Shown here: positions 1 to 9,068 of the stretch, piece after piece
Layout of the letters: the number at the start of each line of letters is the position of its first letter
Numbering within the stretch: position 1 is the stretch's first letter
Source of the DNA: CAVVUC01 sp963751395
GTDB lineage: Bacteria > Verrucomicrobiota > Verrucomicrobiia > Chthoniobacterales > Chthoniobacteraceae
Reading direction: 5' to 3'
Assembly (NCBI GenBank): GCA_963751395.1
Contig: CAVVUC010000001.1
Location: 1,302,001-1,366,000 of the forward strand
Length of the DNA stretch: 64,000 bases
Notes under the pieces: model-generated
Databases searched by the model: none
The model's input: the letters and a program-made list of their open reading frames with translations, nothing else
What the model was told of the DNA's origin: nothing
Program-made: the position numbers and the translations under genes

Positions 1-646
1 CGTTCCGCGCCATCTTCTTTGCCTCGGTCAACGCGGCCCGGATCACTGGCGCCTGCGTTCGTTCTTCCGCACTGAGGTATTGGTTGCGCGAACTGAGGGC
101 TAGGCCGTCGTGTTCGCGAACGGTTTCGACCGGGGCGATTTTGATCGGAAAATCCAGATCGCGCGCCATGCGCTGGATGATCGCAAGCTGCTGGTAGTCC
201 TTCCGGCCAAAGACGGCGATGTCCGGCGCGACGATATTGAAGAGCTTGGTGACGACCGTGCAGACTCCGCGAAAATGGTGCGGGCGCGACTTGCCGCAAA
301 GCACTTTCTCCAACCCGGTCTCCTCGACGTAAGTCGAAAAATCCGCCGGATACATTTGTGCGGCGGACGGCGCGAACAGCAGATCGACGCCGTTGTCCCG
401 GCAGAGTTTTGCATCCGCGGAAAACGGACGCGGGTATCGCGACAGGTCTTCCTTTGGACCGAACTGCGTCGGGTTGACGAAGAGACTCACGACGACGGAG
501 CCTTTGCCGCCCGCCAGTTCGCGGGCTCGATGAATCAACGCGAGATGCCCCGCGTGCAGCGCTCCCATCGTTGGCACGAGCGCGACCGGGCCGGGAAGAG
601 AGCGCCGGAGTTTCGAAGTTGCGGTTGGGGAGCGGAGGATTCTCAA
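1..646 (-). CDS. panC: Pantothenate synthetase, C-terminus cut by window edge
   Basis: PanC joins D-pantoate and beta-alanine with ATP to make pantothenate, the coenzyme A precursor, in the cytosol. Translating the minus strand gives the signature VPTMGALHAGH (the ATP-binding HIGH-like site), then VVSLFVNPTQF, FGRKDYQQL and the ALSSRNQYLS loop near the left edge, all in family order. There is no ATG near the N-terminus. The frame opens after a stop at 665-667, and the first plausible start is TTG at 644-646, giving a short leader before the VALVPTMG strand as in other PanC proteins. The last part of the gene lies outside the window. tgt lies upstream on the same strand with a gap of about 50 bases. 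Identification is firm; the TTG start is an inference. Confidence 0.93.
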   Translation of the reverse strand, partial: MRILRSPTATSKLRRSLPGPVALVPTMGALHAGHLALIHRARELAGGKGSVVVSLFVNPTQFGPKEDLSRYPRPFSADAKLCRDNGVDLLFAPSAAQMYPADFSTYVEETGLEKVLCGKSRPHHFRGVCTVVTKLFNIVAPDIAVFGRKDYQQLAIIQRMARDLDFPIKIAPVETVREHDGLALSSRNQYLSAEERTQAPVIRAALTEAKKMARN

Positions 647-698
647 AGCAGGCTGCGAGTGCGTCTATGAACGCACCGGGGCGGCTTGTCAATGCGTC

Positions 699-1826
699 CT
701 ATTCCGGCTTCTGATTGACCTGGTATCCGGCGACGAATTTTTTCCTGAAATCGTCGAACGTGCCCTGCTCGATGGCGGAACGAACGCGCGCCATGAGGTT
801 CAGGTAGAAATGCAGGTTGTGCAGCGAGATGAGCCGTAGCCCGAGAATCTCCTCGGCCTTGATCAAATGCCGGAGATAACCGCGCGTGAAATCCTGGCAG
901 GCCGGGCATGTGCAGCCTTCCTCGATCGGGCCGGTGTCGCGTGCAAACGGGCTGTTTTTCAAATTGATCGTGCCGGTCTCGGTGAACGCGGTGCCGTTGC
1001 GCGCGAGCCGCGTCGGCAGCACGCAGTCGAACATGTCGATGCCGCGCGCGATCATCTCGACCATCTGCGGCGGAGTGCCGAGGCCCATCGTGTAGCGCGG
1101 TTTGTCCGACGGCAGAAACGGCTCGCTGTTTTCCACCGCGCGCATCATCTCCTTTTCGGATTCACCGACGCTTACGCCGCCGACGGCATATCCATCGAAC
1201 CCGATCTCGACGAGCGCCTCCGCGCTTTTGCGACGCAATTCGGCGAAGGTGGAACCTTGCACGATGCCGAAGACGAGCGGTGCCGCGTCGCCCGCCGAGC
1301 GCCGTTCCGCGCGCCATTTTCCGCATCGCACCGCCCATCGCAGTGTGAGGTCAAGACTCGTCGCGGCGTAGTCGTAGCCGCAGTCGGCGTGCGGGCATTC
1401 GTCAAAGGCCATTGCGATATCCGAGCCGAGCGTCTCCTGGATTTCCATCGCCGTCTCCGGTCCGATGAAACACGGCGCGCCATCGAGGTGATTCTGGAAG
1501 TGGACGCCGTCCTCGGTGATGCGCCGCAGTTTCGCCAGCGAGAAGACCTGGAAGCCGCCGCTGTCGGTCAGGATGGGTCCCTGCCAGCCCATGAAATTGT
1601 GAAGCCCGCGATAGTGCTTGATCACGTCCATTCCGGGGCGCACAAACAGGTGGTAAGTGTTGCCGAGAATGATCTGCGCGTTCATCTCGCGAAGCTCACG
1701 CGGACTCACCGCCTTCACGCTTCCCTGCGTGCCGACCGGCATGAATACAGGCGTCTCGACGATGCCGTGCGGCGTCGTCAGTCTTCCGCGGCGCGCTTTC
1801 CCTTCCTGAGTGATCAGTTCAAACAT
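699..1826 (-). CDS. tgt: tRNA-guanine transglycosylase (queuine tRNA-ribosyltransferase)
   Basis: Tgt exchanges guanine-34 of GUN-anticodon tRNAs (Asp, Asn, His, Tyr) for the queuosine precursor preQ1. The 375-residue product has the full family length and layout. DSGGFQVFSL carries the active-site Asp and substrate-binding Gly/Gln, GTPPQM follows, and DCVLPTRLARNGT carries the second catalytic Asp. The zinc site is CTCPAC followed by the HNLHF histidine near the C-terminus. The ATG start follows family practice (MFELITQEG). It lies between panC and a secreted hypothetical protein, all on the minus strand. Confidence 0.97.
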   Translation of the reverse strand: MFELITQEGKARRGRLTTPHGIVETPVFMPVGTQGSVKAVSPRELREMNAQIILGNTYHLFVRPGMDVIKHYRGLHNFMGWQGPILTDSGGFQVFSLAKLRRITEDGVHFQNHLDGAPCFIGPETAMEIQETLGSDIAMAFDECPHADCGYDYAATSLDLTLRWAVRCGKWRAERRSAGDAAPLVFGIVQGSTFAELRRKSAEALVEIGFDGYAVGGVSVGESEKEMMRAVENSEPFLPSDKPRYTMGLGTPPQMVEMIARGIDMFDCVLPTRLARNGTAFTETGTINLKNSPFARDTGPIEEGCTCPACQDFTRGYLRHLIKAEEILGLRLISLHNLHFYLNLMARVRSAIEQGTFDDFRKKFVAGYQVNQKPE

Positions 1827-1900
1827 GGAGGCGCAACCCTACTGGTGCGGTGTGGAAGGCGGCAAGGGAAAGCGCAGGAAGCGCATGCGGCCTGGTCAGC

Positions 1901-1933
1901 AAAAAAGCGCGAGAGACGAGTCACGCGCTTTTT
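1901..1933 (-). terminator. Rho-independent terminator downstream of the secreted hypothetical gene
   Basis: The plus strand reads an A-run, then GCGCG, a 12-base loop, CGCGC and a T-run. Read on the minus strand this is a GC stem followed by at least five T residues, about 30 bases after the stop of the gene ending at 1962. Because both flanks carry A/T runs it could act in either direction. The call rests on the hairpin shape only. Confidence 0.75.
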
Positions 1934-1961
1934 CGTCAGGAGGAAATGTATTTGCGCCGGT

Positions 1962-3299
1962 TCAGTTGCTGAGCACCAGGGGCGGCGGGAGCTTGGGCTG
2001 GCCGGGAACGTAAGGAGTCTTGGTCGGGAGCAATTCCCCGATGGGTTCCTTGCTGTCCTTAAAGTCTTTGGGGTCTTTGAAGTCTTTGCCGTCCTTCGAG
2101 GAATCCGAATCCGCATAGCGAACATCGCGGCGGGAGAGTTGGTAGTCGTTCATGCTGATGGCGCCAAAGGATGCGATTTCGCGAACTTTCAAGGCCTGGC
2201 CGGGTGTCTCGGGCGTCCAGCGCGCCATCAGATTCGTGCCTGTCGCCGTAGGGAAGTCGATGCTTGCACGGGGATTGGTGCCGTCGAATGTCACTGTCGC
2301 GATCGGCGTCAGGCCCTCGATCGAAGCATTCTCAGCCTTCGTGCTGCTCCCGGCTTTTTCCGAATTGTTCACCTTGATGTATTGGGATTCTTCTTCTGAA
2401 ACTGCCGTCACCGCTGTTTTTGGGACGTCGGAGTTGATCATAAAAAACTCCAGCTTTCCTGCTGTGGAACCGTCCGCCAGCACGGAGATTCTATCGATGT
2501 CCTGCGGCGCGCTGTATTTGATGACGATGCCGGGCTGGCTCGTGGAGGGAGCGATGCTGAGTTCGCTTTCAGGATTGTCATCCACGGCTTTTTGCGATGG
2601 CACGAAGCCTTCGTCGGGATTCGACTGAACCACACGCGCACTGGCGCTCAGGCTCGACAGATTGATGCTGGTCTGCGGGTTGGTGTAAGGTCCGAGAAGC
2701 GAACGCATGTCCACGCTCTGCGTGCGTTTTTCCAGACGATAACTGACCGCCGGGCGTTCGCCGAAAAGGTGGAGGCTGTAGAGCGGGCCGGCTTCTTTCA
2801 AATCCGCTTCGATCAGCAGATACTTCGCAAAGCGGCTGAAAGGTCTTTCCATTTTCCGGTCATTGAGCGCCTCGATGGACACATTCTTCGCGATCGGGTT
2901 CCATGTCTTCGCCGAGGGAGGGGCAAGCTCATCGCTAGTGTAGAGATTCACCGTGCCCGCGGTGTTCCGCGCGGATACCGAGAAATTCGTCAGCAATTCC
3001 GGCCCGGGAAGCGCGACGAGATAGTAGCTCGTGCCCTTGTTCGTGGGCCAGCCCGTCGCAATATCGTCGTCAAGCCATGCGGCTGCCGCCTCGGTTGGCA
3101 CGTAGGTCTGGCTTGTTGGATTGAAAGCCAGCAGGTTGGCCCCCAGATGCTGCCGGGCCAGATTCTTCGGATACACTTGAAGTTCTTTCGAACTGCCGTC
3201 CAGGTCATTCGCGGCAAAGGAGACGCCAGTGACGAGAATGCTGGAAACAAGGGCAACCGTCCTTTTGATTTTCATACGATCTTTCTTAGTCAGTTTCAT
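1962..3299 (-). CDS. Secreted hypothetical protein with discoidin-like beta modules and a Lys-Asp repeat
   Basis: I do not recognise a named family. The 445-residue product begins with a basic stretch and a hydrophobic signal segment (VALVSSILVTGVSFA), so it should be exported. The body, roughly residues 40-380, is rich in beta-type sequence with spacing such as WLDDDIATGW and VDDNPESELSI, which resembles the N-terminal edge of F5/8-type (discoidin) modules and may occur twice. Near residues 400-425 there is a short KDGKDFKDPKDFKDSKEP repeat, followed by a proline-rich tail. It also carries the hexapeptide TAVTAV, encoded by a palindrome that recurs at 5270. Two ATGs lie close to the start, and the first gives the longer basic n-region. 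A terminator follows. Confidence 0.7.
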   Translation of the reverse strand: MKLTKKDRMKIKRTVALVSSILVTGVSFAANDLDGSSKELQVYPKNLARQHLGANLLAFNPTSQTYVPTEAAAAWLDDDIATGWPTNKGTSYYLVALPGPELLTNFSVSARNTAGTVNLYTSDELAPPSAKTWNPIAKNVSIEALNDRKMERPFSRFAKYLLIEADLKEAGPLYSLHLFGERPAVSYRLEKRTQSVDMRSLLGPYTNPQTSINLSSLSASARVVQSNPDEGFVPSQKAVDDNPESELSIAPSTSQPGIVIKYSAPQDIDRISVLADGSTAGKLEFFMINSDVPKTAVTAVSEEESQYIKVNNSEKAGSSTKAENASIEGLTPIATVTFDGTNPRASIDFPTATGTNLMARWTPETPGQALKVREIASFGAISMNDYQLSRRDVRYADSDSSKDGKDFKDPKDFKDSKEPIGELLPTKTPYVPGQPKLPPPLVLSN

Positions 3300-3649
3300 T
3301 GTTTTTGGGAACTAAAAACCCTGGGAGCGGTTCAGTTATGGAAATTATGACACGGGTTTCCGTTTTCGTGCAACTGATTTTTTCACCCGGTTGGGGCAGG
3401 GGGGTGTGACTGAAAGTGCGTCTGAAGACTTCGCGAGAGTGACGAAAGCACGCCGCTCCTTGACGCGCCAGTCACAGACGGCACCACTTTCAATCGTGCG
3501 CGGACTTGTCTGCGCTTTGGGGCTGGTGGAGACTTGTCTTCGTGGACGGAGGGTCTGCGGGTGTGCGGTCACCCTCCCAAACCGCAGAAGCTTGGGAGCG
3601 AGTTCAGTCCAACAGGAAAACCGGACTTGAGGAAAGCTATACGGGAAGC
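3300..3649. other. 350-base non-coding stretch between a hypothetical gene and rpoN
   Basis: No supportable gene is seen. It lies upstream of the minus-strand hypothetical gene and downstream of rpoN, so it should hold the promoter of the former and the terminator of the latter, but I cannot place either. A near-identical 15-16 base word (TGGGAGCG, optional A, GTTCAGT) occurs at 3322-3336 and again at 3593-3608 in direct orientation, flanking most of the stretch. Confidence 0.5.
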
Positions 3650-5053
3650 TCAGTAGCGCTTCCGCATGTTGCTCGGGAGAATGTTCAGTTCGGTGCGATA
3701 CTTCGCCACGGTGCGACGCGCGATCGGGATGCCACGCCCACTGAGGATTTCCACGATCTCCTTGTCGCTCAGCGGATTCTTCGCGTCCTCCGCCTTGACG
3801 AGATCGGCGATGGCTTCCTTGACGCTGGTGTTGCTCATGGCGGTGCCGTCCTCGGTCTGGTAACCGGGAGTGAAGAAGTATTTCATCTCGAAGACCCCCT
3901 GCGGCGTCTTCATGTACTTGCCCGAGATTGCGCGACTGACCGTTGTCTCGTGAACTCCGACGGCATCCGCGATCTGCACCATCGTCAACGGCTTCAGCGC
4001 GGAGGAACCTTTTTCCAAAAACTCCTGCTGCCGGGCCACGATTTCGTGCGCGATGTTGGAAATCGTTTGCTGCCGCTGGTGGATGCTCTTGATCAAAAAC
4101 TTTCCGCTGCGGATTTTGTCGCGGATGTAATCCTTCACGTCGTCCTTGTTGCTCTCCTGTGCCATCAAGTCCTTGTAGGTGTTGCTGATTCTGAGGTGCG
4201 GGATTTGGTCCCCGTTGAGGGCGATCTGGTAGCCGGTGCCGACTTTGGCCACTTCCACATCCGGCAAGACGTAGTTGTTCGGATCGGCGGTAAAAATCTG
4301 GCCGGGCTTCGGGTCGAGGGTTCCAATGAAGTTGGCGCACCGTTGGACTTGCTCCACGGTGGTGCCGATCCTTCGGGCGATCTCCGGGAACCGGCGCTTC
4401 CCGAGGTCATCGATGTGTTTGTCCACGATGCGATACTCGAGGCTGTGCTCTTTGCCGAGCCTGTGCAGTTGGATCAACAAACAATCGCGCAAGTCCCGGG
4501 CACCCACGCCGACAGGATGAAAAGTTTGAATGACTTCGAGGACGCGCTGCAAATCTTCGATCGGAATTCCCGTGTTCTGGGCAATTTCTTCCGGGCTGGT
4601 CTGTAAAAAACCCACGTCATCGATGTTGCCGATGATCAATTCCGCGATCTTGCGGTCGTCTTCATCGAGATCGCCGGTGTTCAGTTGCTCGAGCAAGTGC
4701 TGCTGGAGTGTCTCGTGGCTGATGATCGAATCGAAAAAGAACTGACGCCGATCCTCCTCGTCCTGCGATTTTGCGGAGTAGCTGTTGTTCTGCGACATAA
4801 AATCGCGCCACTCCTCGTCGAGCTTGGCCAGACGCTCGAACTCCTCCTTAAACTCCTCCGCCTCCCGCTGCCGGTCTTCGATCGAAGGCTCGGTGATCTC
4901 TTCTTCGAGCACGGGATTGGTTTGAATCTCCTGCTGAATCAAATTGCGCAGTTCCAGCATCGGAACCTGCAGGATTTGAAGACTCTGTTGGAGTTGCGGC
5001 GCGAGAACCGTCTGTAGAGACAGGTTCTGAGTTTGTTGCATTCCTTGGGCCAT
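3650..5053 (-). CDS. rpoN: RNA polymerase sigma-54 factor
   Basis: RpoN directs core polymerase to -24/-12 promoters and needs an AAA+ activator to open them. The product shows the glutamine-rich region I (LQTVLAPQLQQSLQILQ), an acidic region II, the core-binding domain and, at the extreme C-terminus, the RpoN box ARRTVAKYR, which reads the -24 element. The frame extends upstream to a GTG at 5104, but the ATG at 5051-5053 (MAQGMQQTQ) fits the usual spacing before region I and is chosen here, giving 467 residues. An NtrC-type activator lies only 600 bases away on the same strand. No clear Shine-Dalgarno sequence is visible. Confidence 0.95.
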   Translation of the reverse strand: MAQGMQQTQNLSLQTVLAPQLQQSLQILQVPMLELRNLIQQEIQTNPVLEEEITEPSIEDRQREAEEFKEEFERLAKLDEEWRDFMSQNNSYSAKSQDEEDRRQFFFDSIISHETLQQHLLEQLNTGDLDEDDRKIAELIIGNIDDVGFLQTSPEEIAQNTGIPIEDLQRVLEVIQTFHPVGVGARDLRDCLLIQLHRLGKEHSLEYRIVDKHIDDLGKRRFPEIARRIGTTVEQVQRCANFIGTLDPKPGQIFTADPNNYVLPDVEVAKVGTGYQIALNGDQIPHLRISNTYKDLMAQESNKDDVKDYIRDKIRSGKFLIKSIHQRQQTISNIAHEIVARQQEFLEKGSSALKPLTMVQIADAVGVHETTVSRAISGKYMKTPQGVFEMKYFFTPGYQTEDGTAMSNTSVKEAIADLVKAEDAKNPLSDKEIVEILSGRGIPIARRTVAKYRTELNILPSNMRKRY

Positions 5054-5173
5054 GGGTAATAAGTCGGTTGGTTGCCATTGAAACGCAAGCAAATCTCGCG
5101 CCACAGACTTGGGACTCTTCCCGGCTCGCGAATTGCTTTATCTTGTTCCGCCTATATTTGGCCAAATCACACG

Positions 5174-5422
5174 ATGAAAGCTCAAACCACCTTCTTCACA
5201 GCATTGGCGATCTGCGCGACCGCGCTCACGCTATTTGCCCAGACTGCATCCACTCCATCATCCGACACAGCCGTCACCGCTGTGATCGAAGAAATCCAAA
5301 CCCAGCAAAAAGCGATCGCGGAGAACCAGGGAAAGATCGACGAAAAGCTGGCCGCCATCGCGGAAGAGATCCGGCTCGCGCGGCTTTTTGTGGCCCGCGG
5401 TGGCAATAAAGGAGCAAAATGA
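5174..5422 (+). CDS. Small exported coiled-coil protein (82 aa)
   Basis: No family is recognised. The start MKAQTTFFTALAICATALTLFAQ is a clear signal peptide, with likely cleavage after an Ala-x-Ala type site. The mature part of about 60 residues is a single predicted coiled coil (EEIQTQQKAIAENQGKIDEK). It carries the TAVTAV hexapeptide at the mature N-terminus. It overlaps the next small gene by ATGA, so the two are probably translated together. The gene is divergent from rpoN, with 120 bases between their starts. Confidence 0.65.
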   Translation: MKAQTTFFTALAICATALTLFAQTASTPSSDTAVTAVIEEIQTQQKAIAENQGKIDEKLAAIAEEIRLARLFVARGGNKGAK

Positions 5423-5649
5423 TCATGAACAAAACTACCATCACGGCAGCAGCCGCCTGTTTTCTAATGCTCGGCGCGGCGAAGCTTCATTCCCAGGCGC
5501 CCAAAGACAGCAAATCAACCCTGACGGTCCTGCAGGCAATCAAGGCCGCAAATCAGGAACTCATTGAAAAGCAGAAGAAAACCCTGCAGGGGCTTGATGA
5601 ACTTCAACTGAGCGCCTCGCAGCTCAAGATCATGGGCAAACGAAGTTAG
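5419..5649 (+). CDS. Small exported helical protein (76 aa)
   Basis: No family is recognised. It overlaps the preceding small gene by four bases (ATGA). An AAAGGAG ribosome-binding site at 5408-5414 could serve either the ATG at 5419 or the one at 5425 (MNKTTIT). The N-terminus has a signal-like hydrophobic segment (AAAACFLMLGAAKLHSQA) and the rest is an amphipathic helix rich in Lys, Gln and Leu. It looks like a partner of the first protein, perhaps paired periplasmic coiled coils. It converges on the sigma-54 response regulator 18 bases downstream. Confidence 0.6.
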   Translation: MIMNKTTITAAAACFLMLGAAKLHSQAPKDSKSTLTVLQAIKAANQELIEKQKKTLQGLDELQLSASQLKIMGKRS

Positions 5650-5667
5650 GAGCGCGCCCGGCGCTGC

Positions 5668-7055
<1,388 letters not shown>

Positions 7056-7175
7056 AATTTCGCAAAAAGGAGAATATCGCGGAACTGAGAAAAGCAAACA
7101 GTATTTTTGAGAAAGATGCAGTTTTTCTTTTTGCCAACGCCAAAGCTTCAGCGTGCCGCCCTGCGCAGCGAATGG

Positions 7176-8042
7176 TCAGCCGCCTTTTGACAGGAAGTAA
7201 TTGCGCTGCTTTTCCGAGATTGGTTTCCCGAGGTGCTTCAGCACCATGAGCATGTCCTCCCAGACTTTGCGCTTCTCGCTGTTCGCCTGGTTGCGCAAGA
7301 GATAGGCGGGATGGTAGGTCGCCATCAGGGGGATTCCCTCGAACTCGTGCCAGCGCCCGCGAAGTCTGGCCATCGGCTCCTGGGCTCCGGTCAGTCCTTC
7401 CATCGCGGTCGCACCCAGGCCGACGAGCGCTTTCGGACGGATGATCCGAATCTGCTGGATGAGGTAAGGAATGCACGTCTGCATCTCCTCGGGGCGCGGC
7501 TTCCGGTTGCCGGATTCGCCGGCCGGCATGTCCGGGCGGCACTTGAGGATGTTGCCGATGTAAACGGCATCCCGGGTGAACCCCATGGCTTCGATGATCT
7601 TGGTCAAAAGCTGGCCGGCTTTCCCGACGAATGGTTCGCCGCGCAAATCCTCGTCTTCGCCGGGAGCCTCGCCTACGAACATCAACTCCGCATCAATGTT
7701 GCCCACGCCGAAAACGACCTGCGTCCGGGAGCGCGCCAGATGCGGGCACTTTTCGCAAACGAGGGCGCGGGCTCGGAGTGCGTCCATGCGCGCGGCTTTG
7801 TCGCCGGGTACCGAATCTTGCAAACCGGAATCAACACGACCCTCCGGCATCCGTGCCGGCGCATGCCGGGAGGATTCGGCGGCGGCCTCGTTCCGCGTTC
7901 CGCGTTCCGCATTCCGCATTTCTTTCGTTTCCACCAGTTTTTGAACGACCTCCCTGGAGGCGCGCAAGGTGGTGTTGCCGTTCTCGCGCATCTGCACGAG
8001 GGAGTCGCGGACGATCTTGAGGGCTCTGTCGAAATTGCTCAT
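7176..8042 (-). CDS. Family 4 uracil-DNA glycosylase (iron-sulfur type)
   Basis: Family 4 UDGs remove uracil from DNA and carry a [4Fe-4S] cluster. The catalytic domain occupies roughly the last 210 residues. It has VCEKCPHL (first two cluster cysteines), the uracil-binding motif GEAPGEDED, KCRP and TCIPYL (remaining cysteines), and the C-terminal HPAYLL motif. The first 80 residues are a poorly conserved leader including a heptamer DNA repeat (7890-7917), so only the C-terminal part is typical. The ATG at 8040-8042 (MSNFDRALKI) is preferred over one five codons upstream. The upstream rluD-type gene is 11 bases away on the same strand. Confidence 0.92.
   Translation of the reverse strand: MSNFDRALKIVRDSLVQMRENGNTTLRASREVVQKLVETKEMRNAERGTRNEAAAESSRHAPARMPEGRVDSGLQDSVPGDKAARMDALRARALVCEKCPHLARSRTQVVFGVGNIDAELMFVGEAPGEDEDLRGEPFVGKAGQLLTKIIEAMGFTRDAVYIGNILKCRPDMPAGESGNRKPRPEEMQTCIPYLIQQIRIIRPKALVGLGATAMEGLTGAQEPMARLRGRWHEFEGIPLMATYHPAYLLRNQANSEKRKVWEDMLMVLKHLGKPISEKQRNYFLSKGG
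7890..7917. repeat. Four tandem heptamers inside the UDG gene
   Basis: The plus strand reads GTTCCGC three times and then ATTCCGC once. Because seven is not a multiple of three, each unit is read in a different frame, giving the odd linker peptide AERGTRNE in the UDG. It lies in the non-conserved leader, so copy-number change there would alter the reading frame upstream of the catalytic domain. Confidence 0.8.
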
Positions 8043-8053
8043 TGGAATCGGAT

Positions 8054-8944
8054 TCAATTGCCTGCGGACACAAGCTTCGAAAAATCCGCGGGGATTGGCG
8101 ATTCAAATTCCAGCCGCTTCCCCGAGCGCGGGTGAAAAAAGCCGAGCTTCCATGCATGAAGCATCTGGCGCGGATGCCCCCCTTTCGATCCGTAAACCGC
8201 GTCGCCAAGCAGCGGATGACCGAGGTGTTTGAGGTGGACGCGAATCTGATGCGTGCGGCCCGTGTGCAGCGTGCATTCAATCAGCGACAGGCCCGGCAGT
8301 TCCTCGCGAACGCGATACCCGGTCTTTGCGGCGCGCCCGCGAGCGACGACGGCCATTTTTTTTCGATGCACCGGATGACGGCCTATCGCCGCCTCGATCA
8401 CTCCGGTCTTCTTTTTCAAATGCCCGCTGACGAGCGCGAGGTAGATTTTGGAAACTTCGCGCGCCGCAAACTGGCGGGACAGATGCCGGTGCGCCAAATC
8501 GTTCTTCGCGACGACCATGCAGCCGCTCGTCTCCTTGTCGAGCCGGTGAACAATGCCGGGCCGCTGCTCGCCCCCGATGCCGGAGAGCGCCGTGCAATGG
8601 TGGAGCAGGGCGTTCACGAGAGTGTGCTCGAGGTTGCCCGCTGCGGGATGCACGACCATGCCGGCAGCTTTGTCGAGCACCAGAATGTCGTCGTCCTCGA
8701 ACAGGATCGAGAGCGGGATGGCTTCGGGCGCGGCGGAGGCTTGTTCGACGGGCGGTTCGTGGAGCGAGATGGCATCGCCGGTTTTGGTTTTCGCGCCGGG
8801 TTTTGCGCTGACGTTGTTCACGAGCACATGCCCCGACTTGATCAGGCTCTGGATTCTCGATCGGGACAGCGCCGGCATTTCCGCCGAAAGGAAGTGATCG
8901 AGGCGCGTGCCGCTCCGCTCTTTTGTGACACAAAAATCAGGCAT
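8054..8944 (-). CDS. rluD: RluD/RluA-family 23S rRNA pseudouridine synthase
   Basis: This enzyme isomerises uridines in large-subunit rRNA. The 296-residue product has an N-terminal S4 RNA-binding domain (RLDHFLSAEM...SRSRIQSLIKSGHVLVN). The catalytic core includes the invariant HRLDKETSG with the nucleophilic Asp, followed by KIYLALVSG and the HTGRTHQIRVHL motif. Layout and length match RluD rather than the shorter RluA, but the exact target uridines cannot be read from sequence. It is followed at 11 bases by the uracil-DNA glycosylase gene and is divergent from the Ser/Thr kinase. Confidence 0.9.
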   Translation of the reverse strand: MPDFCVTKERSGTRLDHFLSAEMPALSRSRIQSLIKSGHVLVNNVSAKPGAKTKTGDAISLHEPPVEQASAAPEAIPLSILFEDDDILVLDKAAGMVVHPAAGNLEHTLVNALLHHCTALSGIGGEQRPGIVHRLDKETSGCMVVAKNDLAHRHLSRQFAAREVSKIYLALVSGHLKKKTGVIEAAIGRHPVHRKKMAVVARGRAAKTGYRVREELPGLSLIECTLHTGRTHQIRVHLKHLGHPLLGDAVYGSKGGHPRQMLHAWKLGFFHPRSGKRLEFESPIPADFSKLVSAGN

Positions 8945-9068
8945 GGGTGAAAGTGAAGGATGATGGATGGCACCGCTCGCTGCGATATTTTTGCGCGGAT
9001 TTCAGACCGAAACAAAGCACTTCATTCCTGAATTGCCCGCGCAAAGATCGGATGATACGGTGTCGGCA

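Noticed and set aside
867..2399. 510-codon plus-strand frame across tgt and the next gene
   Set aside because: It spans two minus-strand genes and shows no family features.
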